Origin: Flavobacteriales bacterium
GTDB lineage: Bacteria > Bacteroidota > Bacteroidia > Flavobacteriales_F > PHOS-HE28
Length of the DNA: 64,000 nt
NCBI GenBank assembly: GCA_016717305.1
Contig: JADKFY010000002.1
Coordinates: forward strand, 248,001 to 312,000
Direction: 5' to 3'
Under the pieces are notes generated by a model. The model was not told where the DNA came from and searched no databases. It worked only from the letters and a program-made list of their open reading frames with translations. Below are positions 17,917 to 26,779 of this stretch, piece by piece. The position numbers and the translations under genes were made by a program. Each line of letters starts with the position of its first letter. Position 1 is the stretch's first letter.

Positions 17917-19016
17917 TGAGCGACGAACAGGACCAGGTTACCTTGAGTGAAGAGCAGGAGCTCTACGAACACCATCGCATTGTTTGTGACCCCAATCAGG
18001 GGTTGGTCCGGTTGGACAAGTTCTTGTTCGATCGCTTGGCGAACACTTCGCGCAACCGCATCCAAGTAGCGGCCAAAGCCGGGAATGTCCTGGTGAACGA
18101 CAAGACCGCCAAGCCAAGCCAGAAGGTGAAACCCGGTGATGTGATCAGTGTGGTATTGCCCTATCCGCAACGCGATACCGAGATCCAGCCGGAGGATATT
18201 CCATTGAGCGTGCTCTATGAGGATGAACACATTCTTGTGATCGACAAGCAGGCGGGATTGGTCGTACATCCGGGTCACGGCAACTGGTATGGCACCTTGG
18301 TCAATGCATTGTTGTTCCACTTCGGAAAACTGCCGAGCACACCGGGGGCGTTGATCCCGCGGCCGGGATTGGTTCACCGCCTGGACAAGGACACCAGCGG
18401 CGTAATGGTGATCGGTAAGACGGAAGAGGCATTGACACATTTGGCACGTCAGTTCTTTGATCGCACGAGCGATCGACGATACACGGCCTTCGTTTGGGGC
18501 GACTTCGATGAGGATGAGGGCGATATAGAGGGCCACATCGGTCGATCATTGAAGGATCGCACAATACAGGGCGTGTTTGTGGACGGTGACCAAGGAAAGC
18601 ATGCCTTGACCCGCTACAAGGTGATCGAACGGTTCCGCTACATTACCATGTTGGAGTGCAAATTGGAGACCGGACGTACGCACCAGATCCGGGTACACAT
18701 GCAATGGAAAGGGCATCCTTTGTTCAACGATGCAGCCTACGGTGGCAATCGCGTGTTGAAAGGGACCACATTCACAAAGTACAAGCAGTTCGTGGAGAAT
18801 TGCTTCAAGATCCTCCCACGCCAGGCATTGCACGCCCGCACGTTGGATATTACCCATCCGATCACCGGGGAGCGCATGCATTTCGAAAGTCCATTGCCGC
18901 CGGATATGCAGGAAGTACTGGAGAAGTGGCGCCACTACACCACCTTCAAACCATTGGGCAACAGCGACGACGACGAAGAGCCCTTGGACAAGGAAGCGGT
19001 GAATAATATGAAGTAA
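17916..19016 (+). CDS. RluA/RluD family rRNA pseudouridine synthase
   Basis: A 366-residue enzyme that converts uridines in 23S rRNA to pseudouridine. An S4 RNA-binding domain (RLDKFLFDRLANTSRNRIQ, about residues 30-80) is followed by the catalytic domain with the signature HRLDKDTSGVMVIGKT near residue 153; the aspartate of RLD is the nucleophile. LETGRTHQIRVH is also present. The ATG shares one base with the T9SS gene's TGA. The acidic C-terminal tail (DDDEEPLDKE) is lineage-specific. The exact modified positions are inferred only from family membership, so rluD is not assigned as a firm symbol. Confidence 0.92.
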   Translation: MSDEQDQVTLSEEQELYEHHRIVCDPNQGLVRLDKFLFDRLANTSRNRIQVAAKAGNVLVNDKTAKPSQKVKPGDVISVVLPYPQRDTEIQPEDIPLSVLYEDEHILVIDKQAGLVVHPGHGNWYGTLVNALLFHFGKLPSTPGALIPRPGLVHRLDKDTSGVMVIGKTEEALTHLARQFFDRTSDRRYTAFVWGDFDEDEGDIEGHIGRSLKDRTIQGVFVDGDQGKHALTRYKVIERFRYITMLECKLETGRTHQIRVHMQWKGHPLFNDAAYGGNRVLKGTTFTKYKQFVENCFKILPRQALHARTLDITHPITGERMHFESPLPPDMQEVLEKWRHYTTFKPLGNSDDDEEPLDKEAVNNMK

Positions 19017-19030
19017 GGGAGAGAGTCTTC

Positions 19031-19074
19031 AGTCGTTAGTCGTGAGTCCGACTCATGACCAACGACTAACGACT
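19031..19074. terminator. Hairpin between convergent genes, probable bidirectional terminator
   Basis: A 13-base perfect inverted repeat, AGTCGTTAGTCGT (19031-19043) and ACGACTAACGACT (19062-19074), encloses a second stem GAGT-ccg-ACTC (19044-19054) with a seven-base bulge on the right side. It fills the gap between the convergent pseudouridine synthase and menE genes and touches the menE stop codon. No U-tract follows, so termination is inferred from position and fold. Confidence 0.5.
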
Positions 19075-20174
19075 CAAGCACCGCGTATCACCTTACCACC
19101 ACTCGTCATTTCGATCCGTTCAAGCGCTTGAACACGCCGGGGCCACTCGTGTGGGTCCAAATTGGCCATCAATGTTTCCAAGACCTCAGGCATCACTTCA
19201 TCCTGCGGTCGGTCCGTTGCGAGCACGAGCATCACGGCTTGGCCAAGCTCCGGATCAGGGAACGCTTTGAAATAGTGGGGAAAGGGGAGCAAGCCGGCGG
19301 TCTTGGCCTCCAGTTGCTCCGGGAAGATCTTCTTACCACCGCTCAGGATCACATTATCGTAACGACCCAACCACGTGAAGTGGGTTTCATCGTGCAGTTC
19401 AATGAGGTCGTTCGTAATGTGCTGCTTCACTGAAAGATGTGGTGTAAAGACCACCAAACATCCCCGAGGGTCTCGACCGAAGTGAACTTTTCCAATAGCA
19501 GAGTAGCTGTCGTTCCGGTCCCGCCCATTCAGTTTGCGTAGCGCAACGTGGGTAACGGTCTCTGTACTGCCGTAGCTCTGGAACACGTTGGTTGAAAGGT
19601 CTTGCAGGTCCTCCATAAGTGCTTCGCTTACGGGCCCGCCACCGAGCAGGACCATCTCGAACTGTTCTTCTACTCGGGCTTTATTCTCTTGGATCGCACG
19701 GTAGAGTTGTAAAGGGACCATGGGTGCGAACTTGAACCGATCGGGGACTTTTAAGTTCTCCAGTACGCTTCCCCGCGGGTCGATCACATGCAGGTCCAGG
19801 CCCAAGGCCATCGCGCGCACGAACATCATTTTCCCAGCGATGAAATTACAAGGAAGGCAAAGTAGAACGCGGTCACCTTCGTTAAGGCTGAAGGTTTCAG
19901 CGGTGAGCCTAGCACTGTTCACGAGGTCTCGCTTCGGGATGGTCAGTTTCTTTGGTGGGCCGGTGGTGCCGCTGGTGAATGCGGCCATACTACCATTCCC
20001 GAACACAATGTTGGACAACGTGCTGTAGATCGCCTCTTTCCAATCCTCACCTTGTTTCCGTCCATCCTTGAGCTTGCTGAAGTGATCGAATGCAGCATAC
20101 TTCGAGAGGTCCACGCCATCCAACGTGAGCCGTTCAAATGCTTTTTCGATACTACGCGAATAACGCTTGGGCAT
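19074..20174 (-). CDS. menE: o-Succinylbenzoate--CoA ligase (MenE)
   Basis: A 366-residue AMP-forming acyl-CoA ligase that activates o-succinylbenzoate in menaquinone synthesis. The P-loop AAFTSGTTGPPKKL, the SYGSTETVTHVAL segment and the WLGRYDNVILSGGKKIFPEQ hinge region are all present. At 366 residues it is shorter than classical MenE, a reduced form common in Bacteroidota that lacks part of the N-terminal subdomain. The ATG at 20174 is preferred over an upstream TTG at 20183. It is the last gene of the operon, 12 bases after menC. Confidence 0.9.
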   Translation of the reverse strand: MPKRYSRSIEKAFERLTLDGVDLSKYAAFDHFSKLKDGRKQGEDWKEAIYSTLSNIVFGNGSMAAFTSGTTGPPKKLTIPKRDLVNSARLTAETFSLNEGDRVLLCLPCNFIAGKMMFVRAMALGLDLHVIDPRGSVLENLKVPDRFKFAPMVPLQLYRAIQENKARVEEQFEMVLLGGGPVSEALMEDLQDLSTNVFQSYGSTETVTHVALRKLNGRDRNDSYSAIGKVHFGRDPRGCLVVFTPHLSVKQHITNDLIELHDETHFTWLGRYDNVILSGGKKIFPEQLEAKTAGLLPFPHYFKAFPDPELGQAVMLVLATDRPQDEVMPEVLETLMANLDPHEWPRRVQALERIEMTSGGKVIRGA

Positions 20175-20186
20175 GCAGCGCAAAGG

Positions 20187-21275
20187 TCAGGAAGACCTAC
20201 GACTATTGGTCAAGTAGTTTTCCAAGTTCGAATTGGTGGAGCTCCCAAGGAATTTCGGGCCGATAGTGAAGCGATCCTTTTCTGCCAACAGCGGTGAAGG
20301 GATGTTGTTGGAATAGACCGATCCCGTGCCCAATCCTTGCGCTTGTTGCAAGGGTAATGTGGCGGTGAATTGTGCGATCGCGTTCAAGCCTATACTGCTC
20401 TCCAATGCGGATGTGATCCACCAACCGATGTTGCGCTTTTCAGCGAGCTTTATCCATTCACGTGTAGAGGCCCAGCCACCGACCAGACTGGGTTTGATCA
20501 CGATGTGCTGCGGACGTATGTGGTCCAAGAGGTCGGTTTTCGCGCGTCGCGTATTCAGGCCGATCAAGTCCTCATCCAAGGCAATTGGCACTGGTGAATT
20601 GCGACATACCTCGGTCATCACTTCGTACAAACCCGGTGATATGGGCTGTTCAATGCTATGAACATCGATCCGCGCCAATCGTTCCAGGACCGTCATCACT
20701 TCCTTGGCGGAATACGCGCCGTTCGCGTCCACACGGAGGGTGATCCGTTCCGGTCCGAATTCTTCACGCAATTCCTCGAGCAAGGAAAATTCCTCTTCCA
20801 TGCCTAACGCACCGATCTTCATTTTCACGGTGGTGAAACCACGCTCCACTTGATCGCGCAAGCGCATACGCATGGTATCGCGATCTCCCATCCACACGAG
20901 GCCATTGATCGGAATGTTCATTTGGCCAAGTGTGAATTGTGAAGGGAAGAGCAATTTGGAACCGTGTACTTCAAGATCTCTCAGACATTGTTCCACGGCG
21001 AAACGCACACTTGGAACGTGAATGAGATCATCTTCCAGACGGGCTTCCCAATTCGTGGTATCAGCGCACAGTTCAACCAGTTTCGTTTTCACCTCTGCCG
21101 GAAATTCCTTGCTGTGCCCGGGGAAGAGTGCGGCTTCACCAATGCCACATATCTCTGGCCGTTCGCTATTCCATGCGATCAGGTACCAAACAACCCGTGT
21201 TCCAATGGGACCTTTGGAAGTGCCCAATTCAAACTTCGGTTGCAGGGTGTGTTCGATCCAGCGGGCAAGCAACAT
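20187..21275 (-). CDS. menC: o-Succinylbenzoate synthase (MenC)
   Basis: A 362-residue enolase-superfamily dehydratase that converts SHCHC to o-succinylbenzoate. The acid-base K-x-K reads VKMKIG (Lys151, Lys153), the metal ligands are RVDANGAYS (Asp183), IEQPI (Glu209) and LDEDLIG, and the opposite catalytic lysine is in IVIKPSLVGG. All catalytic residues are in place. The ATG overlaps the menA stop (TGATG), so translation is coupled. Confidence 0.93.
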   Translation of the reverse strand: MLLARWIEHTLQPKFELGTSKGPIGTRVVWYLIAWNSERPEICGIGEAALFPGHSKEFPAEVKTKLVELCADTTNWEARLEDDLIHVPSVRFAVEQCLRDLEVHGSKLLFPSQFTLGQMNIPINGLVWMGDRDTMRMRLRDQVERGFTTVKMKIGALGMEEEFSLLEELREEFGPERITLRVDANGAYSAKEVMTVLERLARIDVHSIEQPISPGLYEVMTEVCRNSPVPIALDEDLIGLNTRRAKTDLLDHIRPQHIVIKPSLVGGWASTREWIKLAEKRNIGWWITSALESSIGLNAIAQFTATLPLQQAQGLGTGSVYSNNIPSPLLAEKDRFTIGPKFLGSSTNSNLENYLTNSRRSS

Positions 21276-22171
21276 CAGGCAAGGATAAGTCCCAGCGAGT
21301 AAAGTAATGCCGTTGAGAATGTGCCGAGCGCAACCCGCTTCAATTCGGGATCCAAGGGGATCTGGCCTTCTTCACGTTGGATGCGGTAGGCGTGGATCCC
21401 GATCGGAACGAAACCGAGCAAGGCCAACCATCGCCAAGGGCTTTCGAATGCATCGATGGCGAAGCTGCAAAGAAGGAAGAACGGGATCCACGTGAGTAGT
21501 GCGTGATAGTGCAAGGCCTTCTTCAGCCCCAAACGAACGACCAGTGTGCGCTTCCCACTGGCCCGGTCGTTCTCGATATCGCGCATGTTGTTCACGTTCA
21601 AGACGGCCACGGAAAGGAATCCGAAAATGAAGATGGGTCGGACGGTAATGAAATGGAGTGAATGGGTGAAGAGGTAGAAGGTGCCCAACACACCCACCAC
21701 GCCAAAGAAGGCGAACACGCTCAGGTCGCCCAGTCCAGCGTAGCCGTATGGGTTCTTACCGAACGTGTATTTCACGGCGGCGACGATCGCCGCAAGTCCG
21801 ATCAACAGGAAGGCCAAGGTCTTCAACGTGGTCCCGAACGCAACGGTGATCAATGCTAGGCCGCTAGCAAATGCCAATACCCCGCAGATCACCATGGCGC
21901 GCTTCATTAAAGCAGTTGAAATAGCGCCACTTTGCACGGCACGTTGCGGGCCAACACGGTCGGCATTGTCCGTACCGTGTTGATGGTCGCCGAGATCGTT
22001 CGCAAGATTGCTGAGGATCTGCAGAAGGGTGGCAGTACCTAGCGCTAACAGGAATATGGGCCAGCTAAATGCGCCTTGGCTGTATGCCAATGCGCTTCCC
22101 ACAAGAATGCTGCTCAATGCCAATGGCAAGGTGCGCAGTCGGAAGGCATGGAGCCAGTGTTTGAACATCAT
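21275..22171 (-). CDS. menA: 1,4-Dihydroxy-2-naphthoate polyprenyltransferase (MenA)
   Basis: A 298-residue UbiA-family membrane enzyme with eight or nine hydrophobic helices. It attaches the polyprenyl tail to DHNA, giving demethylmenaquinone. The first aspartate motif is NLANDLGDHQHGTDNAD and the second is NMRDIENDRASGKRT, both Mg-diphosphate sites. Two adjacent ATGs (22171 and 22168) could start translation; a longer frame to 22213 adds a hydrophilic stretch not expected for MenA. It overlaps menC by one base and lies 48 bases after the small membrane protein gene. Confidence 0.92.
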   Translation of the reverse strand: MMFKHWLHAFRLRTLPLALSSILVGSALAYSQGAFSWPIFLLALGTATLLQILSNLANDLGDHQHGTDNADRVGPQRAVQSGAISTALMKRAMVICGVLAFASGLALITVAFGTTLKTLAFLLIGLAAIVAAVKYTFGKNPYGYAGLGDLSVFAFFGVVGVLGTFYLFTHSLHFITVRPIFIFGFLSVAVLNVNNMRDIENDRASGKRTLVVRLGLKKALHYHALLTWIPFFLLCSFAIDAFESPWRWLALLGFVPIGIHAYRIQREEGQIPLDPELKRVALGTFSTALLYSLGLILA

Positions 22172-22219
22172 GTAATCAGTTCCAGTTGATCCGTACAATT
22201 TAGAGTCAGGCACGCCTTT

Positions 22220-22609
22220 CTAGAATTCGCAGCAACCCAATTTGAAACGTTGCGATTCGGCCCCTCCAGGCCTAGTAATGATGACCTCGAGGTTGTCACC
22301 TTGTTGTTCGATCCGGTCGCCGACCTCAACGAAGCCCCAAAGACCGTCGTTCTTATCGCAGAATGGAAGACCCAAGTCCAAGGTGTCAGCTTTACGCGCA
22401 AGGCGTAAGGTTTTAGAGTGTGCCAGTTCCGAAGAGGTCTTGATCGAAAGGACAATACCTGAACAGTTATCGCAGTAGGTGATGCAAGCGTGACCATGGG
22501 AACTGGAATATCCTATGGCATACCACACGAAGAAGACGCCATATAGGACAAATAGTATCAGTCCAATAAGGAGGAAAATCCTACTAACTCGATTCTTCCC
22601 AGTACTCAC
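22220..22609 (-). CDS. Small single-span membrane protein inside the men operon
   Basis: A 129-residue protein not recognised as a known family. One transmembrane helix (about residues 11-31, IFLLIGLILFVLYGVFFVWY) is followed by a soluble domain with four cysteines clustered as C-x4-C-x2-C and a C-terminal C-C pair (LGCCEF). The GTG start overlaps the menB stop (GTGA), so it is translationally coupled to menaquinone genes. The pattern of cysteines may bind metal or form disulfides; no more can be said. A role in quinone metabolism is suggested only by position. Confidence 0.7.
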   Translation of the reverse strand: MSTGKNRVSRIFLLIGLILFVLYGVFFVWYAIGYSSSHGHACITYCDNCSGIVLSIKTSSELAHSKTLRLARKADTLDLGLPFCDKNDGLWGFVEVGDRIEQQGDNLEVIITRPGGAESQRFKLGCCEF

Positions 22610-23433
22610 GGAAACCTCTGGAATTTCTGGAAATCCGGTGCCCGTTTCTCCAAAAATGCGTTCCTTCCTTCTTGTGCTTCGTCCATGAGGTAATACATCA
22701 ACGTTGCATCACCTGCGAATTCCATCAGGCCACGTTGGCCATCGAGTTCGGCGTTCAAGCCGCGCTTGATCATGCGCAATGCAAGCGGACTTCGCTGCAA
22801 CATGAGCTTACACCATTCCACGGTGGTATCCTCCAGATCCGCCAATGGCACCACCTTGTTCACCATGCCCATATCCTCGGCTTCTTTGGCACTGTACTGT
22901 TGGCAGAGGAACCAGATCTCACGCGCTTTCTTCTGGCCAACATGCCGCGCCAAATAGTTGCTTCCGAATCCTGCATCGAAGCTGCCCACCTTGGGTCCGG
23001 TCTGTCCGAAACGTGCGTGGTCCGCGGCGATGGTAAGGTCGCAAACCACGTGTAAAACATGGCCACCACCGATCGCGTAACCGTTCACCATAGCCACAAC
23101 AGGCTTGGGCAGTTCCCGAATTTTCTTGTGTAGGTCCAACACGTTCAGCCGGGGGATCCCATCCGTACCGATGTATCCGCCACGTCCTTTCACGTTCTGG
23201 TCGCCGCCACTGCAGAATGCCTTGTCCCCTTCGCCTGTAAAGACCACCACGCCGATAGCAGGATCTTCGCGCGCGAGGTCCATGGCATCGATCATTTGGG
23301 TATTCGTTTCCGGGCGGAAGGCATTGTACACCTCCGGCCTATTGATCGTGATCTTTCCGATCCCTTCAAAGAATTCATACCGGATATCCGAGTACTCCTT
23401 GATCGTTTTCCAATCGCGTTTTGCCATTTTCAT
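22606..23433 (-). CDS. menB: 1,4-Dihydroxy-2-naphthoyl-CoA synthase (MenB)
   Basis: A 275-residue crotonase-fold enzyme that closes the second ring of naphthoquinone from OSB-CoA. Family-specific features: DWKTIKEYSDIRYEF at the start, ITINRPEVYNAFRPET, the oxyanion loop GGGHVLHVVCDLTIAAD, and GPKVGSFDAGFGS, which carries the MenB aspartate. Several in-frame Met codons exist (23481, 23469, 23433, 23427); 23433 gives the normal family length and places the DWKT motif at the usual distance. Next to the coupled small membrane protein gene. Confidence 0.95.
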   Translation of the reverse strand: MKMAKRDWKTIKEYSDIRYEFFEGIGKITINRPEVYNAFRPETNTQMIDAMDLAREDPAIGVVVFTGEGDKAFCSGGDQNVKGRGGYIGTDGIPRLNVLDLHKKIRELPKPVVAMVNGYAIGGGHVLHVVCDLTIAADHARFGQTGPKVGSFDAGFGSNYLARHVGQKKAREIWFLCQQYSAKEAEDMGMVNKVVPLADLEDTTVEWCKLMLQRSPLALRMIKRGLNAELDGQRGLMEFAGDATLMYYLMDEAQEGRNAFLEKRAPDFQKFQRFP

Positions 23434-23522
23434 GCGGTAGTTGGACAAATTATCTGCTTGATCAGTCATCGCGAGACCCACATCCCGCCCAGCGGGACTG
23501 TGGGACGAAGCGATCCCTCCTT

Positions 23523-25214
23523 CTAATGTTCACCTCCACCCAACTTCCCAAAATACTCCCTCAACACCTTCGGCGATAACTCCCCATCGGTCTTAATGTG
23601 CAACACCGCTGGTTTGCCGTGGTCTGCGTAAAGTTCATCCATTCGTTCCAACAAACCATTGTGATCATCTGCATAGAAGTAGGGTAGTCCGTATCCCTTC
23701 ACCAGGTGTTCAATGTTGCGAGAGTGCGGTGCCTCGAACCACTTCAACAGTTCGGGATCCTGGTCCGGACCTTCTATGAAACGGAAGATGTTCCCACCAC
23801 CGTTGTCGATCACGATCACACGCAAGTGTTCGGAGAGATGGTTGTTCCAGAATGCGTTGCTGTCATAACAGAAGGCTGTGTCACCCGTGATCAATGTGGT
23901 TGTCTGTTTCGATGCGAACGTTGCACCAACAGCGGTGCTCGAGCAACCATCGATACCACTGGTTCCGCGGTTACTGAACCATCGGATGTTGCGCACCCGA
24001 TCGAACAGTTGGGCATAGCGGGCCGGTGTGCTGTTGGCCAAATGCACATCGCTTCCACCGGGTATCCGATCCACGAGCACATTGAAAACGGAAAGGTCGC
24101 AGAACGGTGCAGCGGCAACCACTTTGTTGTGCAGGCCTCGGGTGCGCACATCCACCATGCGCCATGCCTCGCCGTAGAAACTTTCGTTGCCGACCATACT
24201 TGGGACCAATTGCGCGAAGAAGATCTCCGGCGATACGGCAATGTCATGCGACAAACTTTGGTAGGTGTCGAAGTGCCTTTGGTCGGCATCGATGTTCCAA
24301 TGCTGCGCCGGGTTCCACTTACGCAGTAGGGTCTTTATCCGCTTGCTCACGATCGCTCCCCCGAAGGTGATCAACAGGTCAGGCAATAGGTCTTTCTCGT
24401 TCTTTTCATCCACAGCGGTCAACGCACGGTCGATACAGGTGATGAAAGTTGGATCGTCGAGGTTCGAAGTTGCTTCGGTATGCACGGTCACTTGTGGTAG
24501 TGCGGCGAGTTGCAAGAGTTGCCTCTTGAGTCCTTCGCTCCAAACGCCTTGGCCAGCAAGCACCATCACTTTCTTACATGCGCTCAACTGGCCGATCAGC
24601 CAACGCGCATGGTCGGGAAGGATGAACGATTCGGTCATCACCGGTGCAATGATGCGCGATGTGCCGACCACCTCCGTCTTACCATAGAGCGGCTCAACGA
24701 ATGGAACGTTCACATGCACGGGACCGGGTACGGGCAATACGGTCGCATCGATCGCTTCGTTGATCAACCTACCACAGTTCCATTTGGAAAGATCCTCGTC
24801 CGTTGCCCTTGGCAATTGAATGCTGCGCTTCGTGTGCAACGCCAACACACCGTTCTGCCGGATCGCTTGTCCTTCTCCTTGGTCCACCCATTCCTCTGGT
24901 CGATCTGCGGAGATGACCAATAGAGGGATACGCTGGTAATAGGCTTCGGCGATCGCGGGACCATAGTTCAACACAGCGCTGCCACTGGTACAGATCAAGG
25001 CCACGGGTGAATGCAACTGTTGCGCCATGCCCAATGCGAAGAAGGCCGCGCTGCGTTCATCGATCACTTGCAGGCACTCGATGCCTTCCTGATCATTGAA
25101 GGCGATCACCAACGGCGCATTGCGACTCCCGGGGCTTATCACCGCGTATTTCACTCCTTTGGCTGCACAGAGGCGAGCCAGTTCGGCCGCTGCGGATCGA
25201 TCGGATGTGGGCAT
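23523..25214 (-). CDS. menD: SEPHCHC synthase (MenD)
   Basis: A 563-residue ThDP-dependent enzyme that adds the succinyl semialdehyde unit from 2-oxoglutarate to isochorismate. It has VISPGSRNAPL near residue 27, DERSAAFFALGMA (the ThDP-activating glutamate region), CTSGSAVLNYGPAIAEA, and near the C-terminus ITGDTAFCYDSNAF plus IDNGGGNIFRFIEG, the ThDP/metal site. The ATG at 25214 lies five bases after the menF stop; a longer frame overlapping menF is rejected. Confidence 0.95.
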   Translation of the reverse strand: MPTSDRSAAAELARLCAAKGVKYAVISPGSRNAPLVIAFNDQEGIECLQVIDERSAAFFALGMAQQLHSPVALICTSGSAVLNYGPAIAEAYYQRIPLLVISADRPEEWVDQGEGQAIRQNGVLALHTKRSIQLPRATDEDLSKWNCGRLINEAIDATVLPVPGPVHVNVPFVEPLYGKTEVVGTSRIIAPVMTESFILPDHARWLIGQLSACKKVMVLAGQGVWSEGLKRQLLQLAALPQVTVHTEATSNLDDPTFITCIDRALTAVDEKNEKDLLPDLLITFGGAIVSKRIKTLLRKWNPAQHWNIDADQRHFDTYQSLSHDIAVSPEIFFAQLVPSMVGNESFYGEAWRMVDVRTRGLHNKVVAAAPFCDLSVFNVLVDRIPGGSDVHLANSTPARYAQLFDRVRNIRWFSNRGTSGIDGCSSTAVGATFASKQTTTLITGDTAFCYDSNAFWNNHLSEHLRVIVIDNGGGNIFRFIEGPDQDPELLKWFEAPHSRNIEHLVKGYGLPYFYADDHNGLLERMDELYADHGKPAVLHIKTDGELSPKVLREYFGKLGGGEH

Positions 25215-25219
25215 GAACG

Positions 25220-26326
25220 CTACTGCGAAAGTGTCGGTAACAGTTTTCGCCAGCCCTCGGCCTTGTGCTCGGTCTCCAACCACTCCAATGCAGGCTCCGA
25301 TCCAGCGGTAATGCCAGCTCCAACGTGCAGTTCAGCATGATCATTGAAGAGGCGCATGCACCGGATGTTCACGAAAAGTTCCATGCGGCCATCAGCGCTC
25401 CATGGGCCCCAGAAGCCGGCATACAACTCGCGGTCCCGGCCTTCCATTGCGGCGATCTGTATCCGTGCTTTGTCCGTTGGAATACCGCAAACAGCGGGTG
25501 TCGGGTGCAGATTGCTCACAAGGTCGCCTATCGAACGGCCTTCGACGGTAGCCGTGATGCGCGTGTGCAAGTGTGCCATGCCTGCGGTGTGCATAACCGT
25601 GGGACCTTCCAACGAAACCGACCGCACTCCTTGATCAATGAGCGTGCCCACGATCGTCTTTGTCACCACGCGCTGCTCGTGCAATTCCTTCTCACCCCAA
25701 AGCGTGGGGTCGTCAGGAGCCTTCTCACTGGGCATGGTCCCGGCCAATGCATCCACGTGCAGGGTTTCGTATTCCGCGTTGATCAAGCGTTCGGGTGAAG
25801 CACCCAACCAGACACCGTGTTCAGGGGTTGAAAGCAGCGTGACCAGGGCTTCGGGCCGGGCAAGCACAGCGTCAATGAATAGTTGCGGTGCATCCGCTGC
25901 GCCAACGGGAAGGTCAACCGTACGGGAAAGCACTGCTTTCTCCAGATCACCTTGTTGGCAAAGGGCCTTGGCCGTTCGTACGGCTTTTTCGAACGCACTG
26001 CGGTCTGTGGTGCTGGGTGCATGATCACGTCCATGTGGGGCGGTGGATCCCACGCATTCCATCAATCGGTGCCACGCAGGTTCTGCATCTCCAAAGGTCA
26101 ATTCGACATCGGAACGCACAAGCGGAAGTTTGCCGGGCATAATGAAGGGCGAGAGCAGGAACACGTCGTTCATTTCCCACCACAAGCCGTTCTCCACATG
26201 GTCGACGAATGGGGTTTGTTGCGCCCAAAGGGTGATGGGCCCACCCGGAACTCGGAATACAACAAAGGTCAGCCTGTGTTCCAGGCTATAGGTCAATGCT
26301 TCGAGGAGAGGTCGTTCGTTGCTCAT
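25220..26326 (-). CDS. menF: Isochorismate synthase (MenF)
   Basis: A 368-residue chorismate-utilising enzyme that makes isochorismate, the first committed step to menaquinone. Visible motifs are LEKAVLSRTVDLP, WLGASPERLI, VDALAGTMPSEKA, HLHTRI, LHPTPAVCGIPT and the C-terminal HVGAGITAGSEPALEWLETEHK with its Mg-binding glutamates. The N-terminal portion is short, as usual for Bacteroidota. The ATG overlaps the thioesterase stop (ATGA). A siderophore-type isochorismate synthase is excluded by the surrounding men genes. Confidence 0.94.
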   Translation of the reverse strand: MSNERPLLEALTYSLEHRLTFVVFRVPGGPITLWAQQTPFVDHVENGLWWEMNDVFLLSPFIMPGKLPLVRSDVELTFGDAEPAWHRLMECVGSTAPHGRDHAPSTTDRSAFEKAVRTAKALCQQGDLEKAVLSRTVDLPVGAADAPQLFIDAVLARPEALVTLLSTPEHGVWLGASPERLINAEYETLHVDALAGTMPSEKAPDDPTLWGEKELHEQRVVTKTIVGTLIDQGVRSVSLEGPTVMHTAGMAHLHTRITATVEGRSIGDLVSNLHPTPAVCGIPTDKARIQIAAMEGRDRELYAGFWGPWSADGRMELFVNIRCMRLFNDHAELHVGAGITAGSEPALEWLETEHKAEGWRKLLPTLSQ

Positions 26327-26745
26327 TTCCGTTGGTCAATGATCATGATCGTGAGGCGGCACACCGCACAAAGGTCGTTCGCTTCGTTACGCACGCGGAT
26401 CTCCCATACGTGCGTCTTGCGGCCTTGGTGAAGCAGTTCACCGGTCGCCGTAACCCGGCCTTCCCGCACCCCGCGTAAATGGTTGGCGCTGACTTCGATG
26501 CCGACGACCGCTTGTGTTGCTAGGTCCACCAACATGGCAGAACCCATACTGCCGAGCGTTTCCGCCAGTGCTGCCGTGGCTCCACCGTGCAATAGGCCCA
26601 TGGGTTGAAAGGTGCGGTGGTCCACCGGCATGGAAGCTGTCAATTGGCCGTCGGCATTGACGCCGAACTGGATATCGAGATGCTCCACCAAAGTTTTCTG
26701 GCGAATGGAATTGGCAAGATCAATGTGCCGTTCTTCAAAAAGCAT
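26323..26745 (-). CDS. menI: DHNA-CoA thioesterase-like hotdog protein (MenI)
   Basis: A 140-residue hotdog thioesterase, first gene of the menaquinone operon. The sequence LVEHLDIQFG, SMPVDHRTFQPMGLLHGGA, LAETLGSMGS with the catalytic glutamate, and VGIEVSANHLRGVREGRV follows the YdiI/MenI pattern closely. It should release DHNA from DHNA-CoA after MenB. The ATG at 26745 removes an upstream frame that overlaps the divergent response regulator gene. A general PaaI-type thioesterase is the alternative, but the operon context favours MenI. Confidence 0.85.
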   Translation of the reverse strand: MLFEERHIDLANSIRQKTLVEHLDIQFGVNADGQLTASMPVDHRTFQPMGLLHGGATAALAETLGSMGSAMLVDLATQAVVGIEVSANHLRGVREGRVTATGELLHQGRKTHVWEIRVRNEANDLCAVCRLTIMIIDQRK

Positions 26746-26779
26746 GGGCGGTAAAGGTAGGAGGCCCATCTTTGCATAC
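26746..26779. promoter_or_regulatory. 34-base divergent promoter region between menI and response regulator
   Basis: Only 34 bases separate two divergent start codons. On the plus strand CATCTTTG (26767-26774) is one base from TAnnTTTG; on the minus strand TACCTTTA (26752-26759) is also one base away. Both would give very short leaders, so shared or mutually exclusive promoters are likely, though none is proven. Confidence 0.35.
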
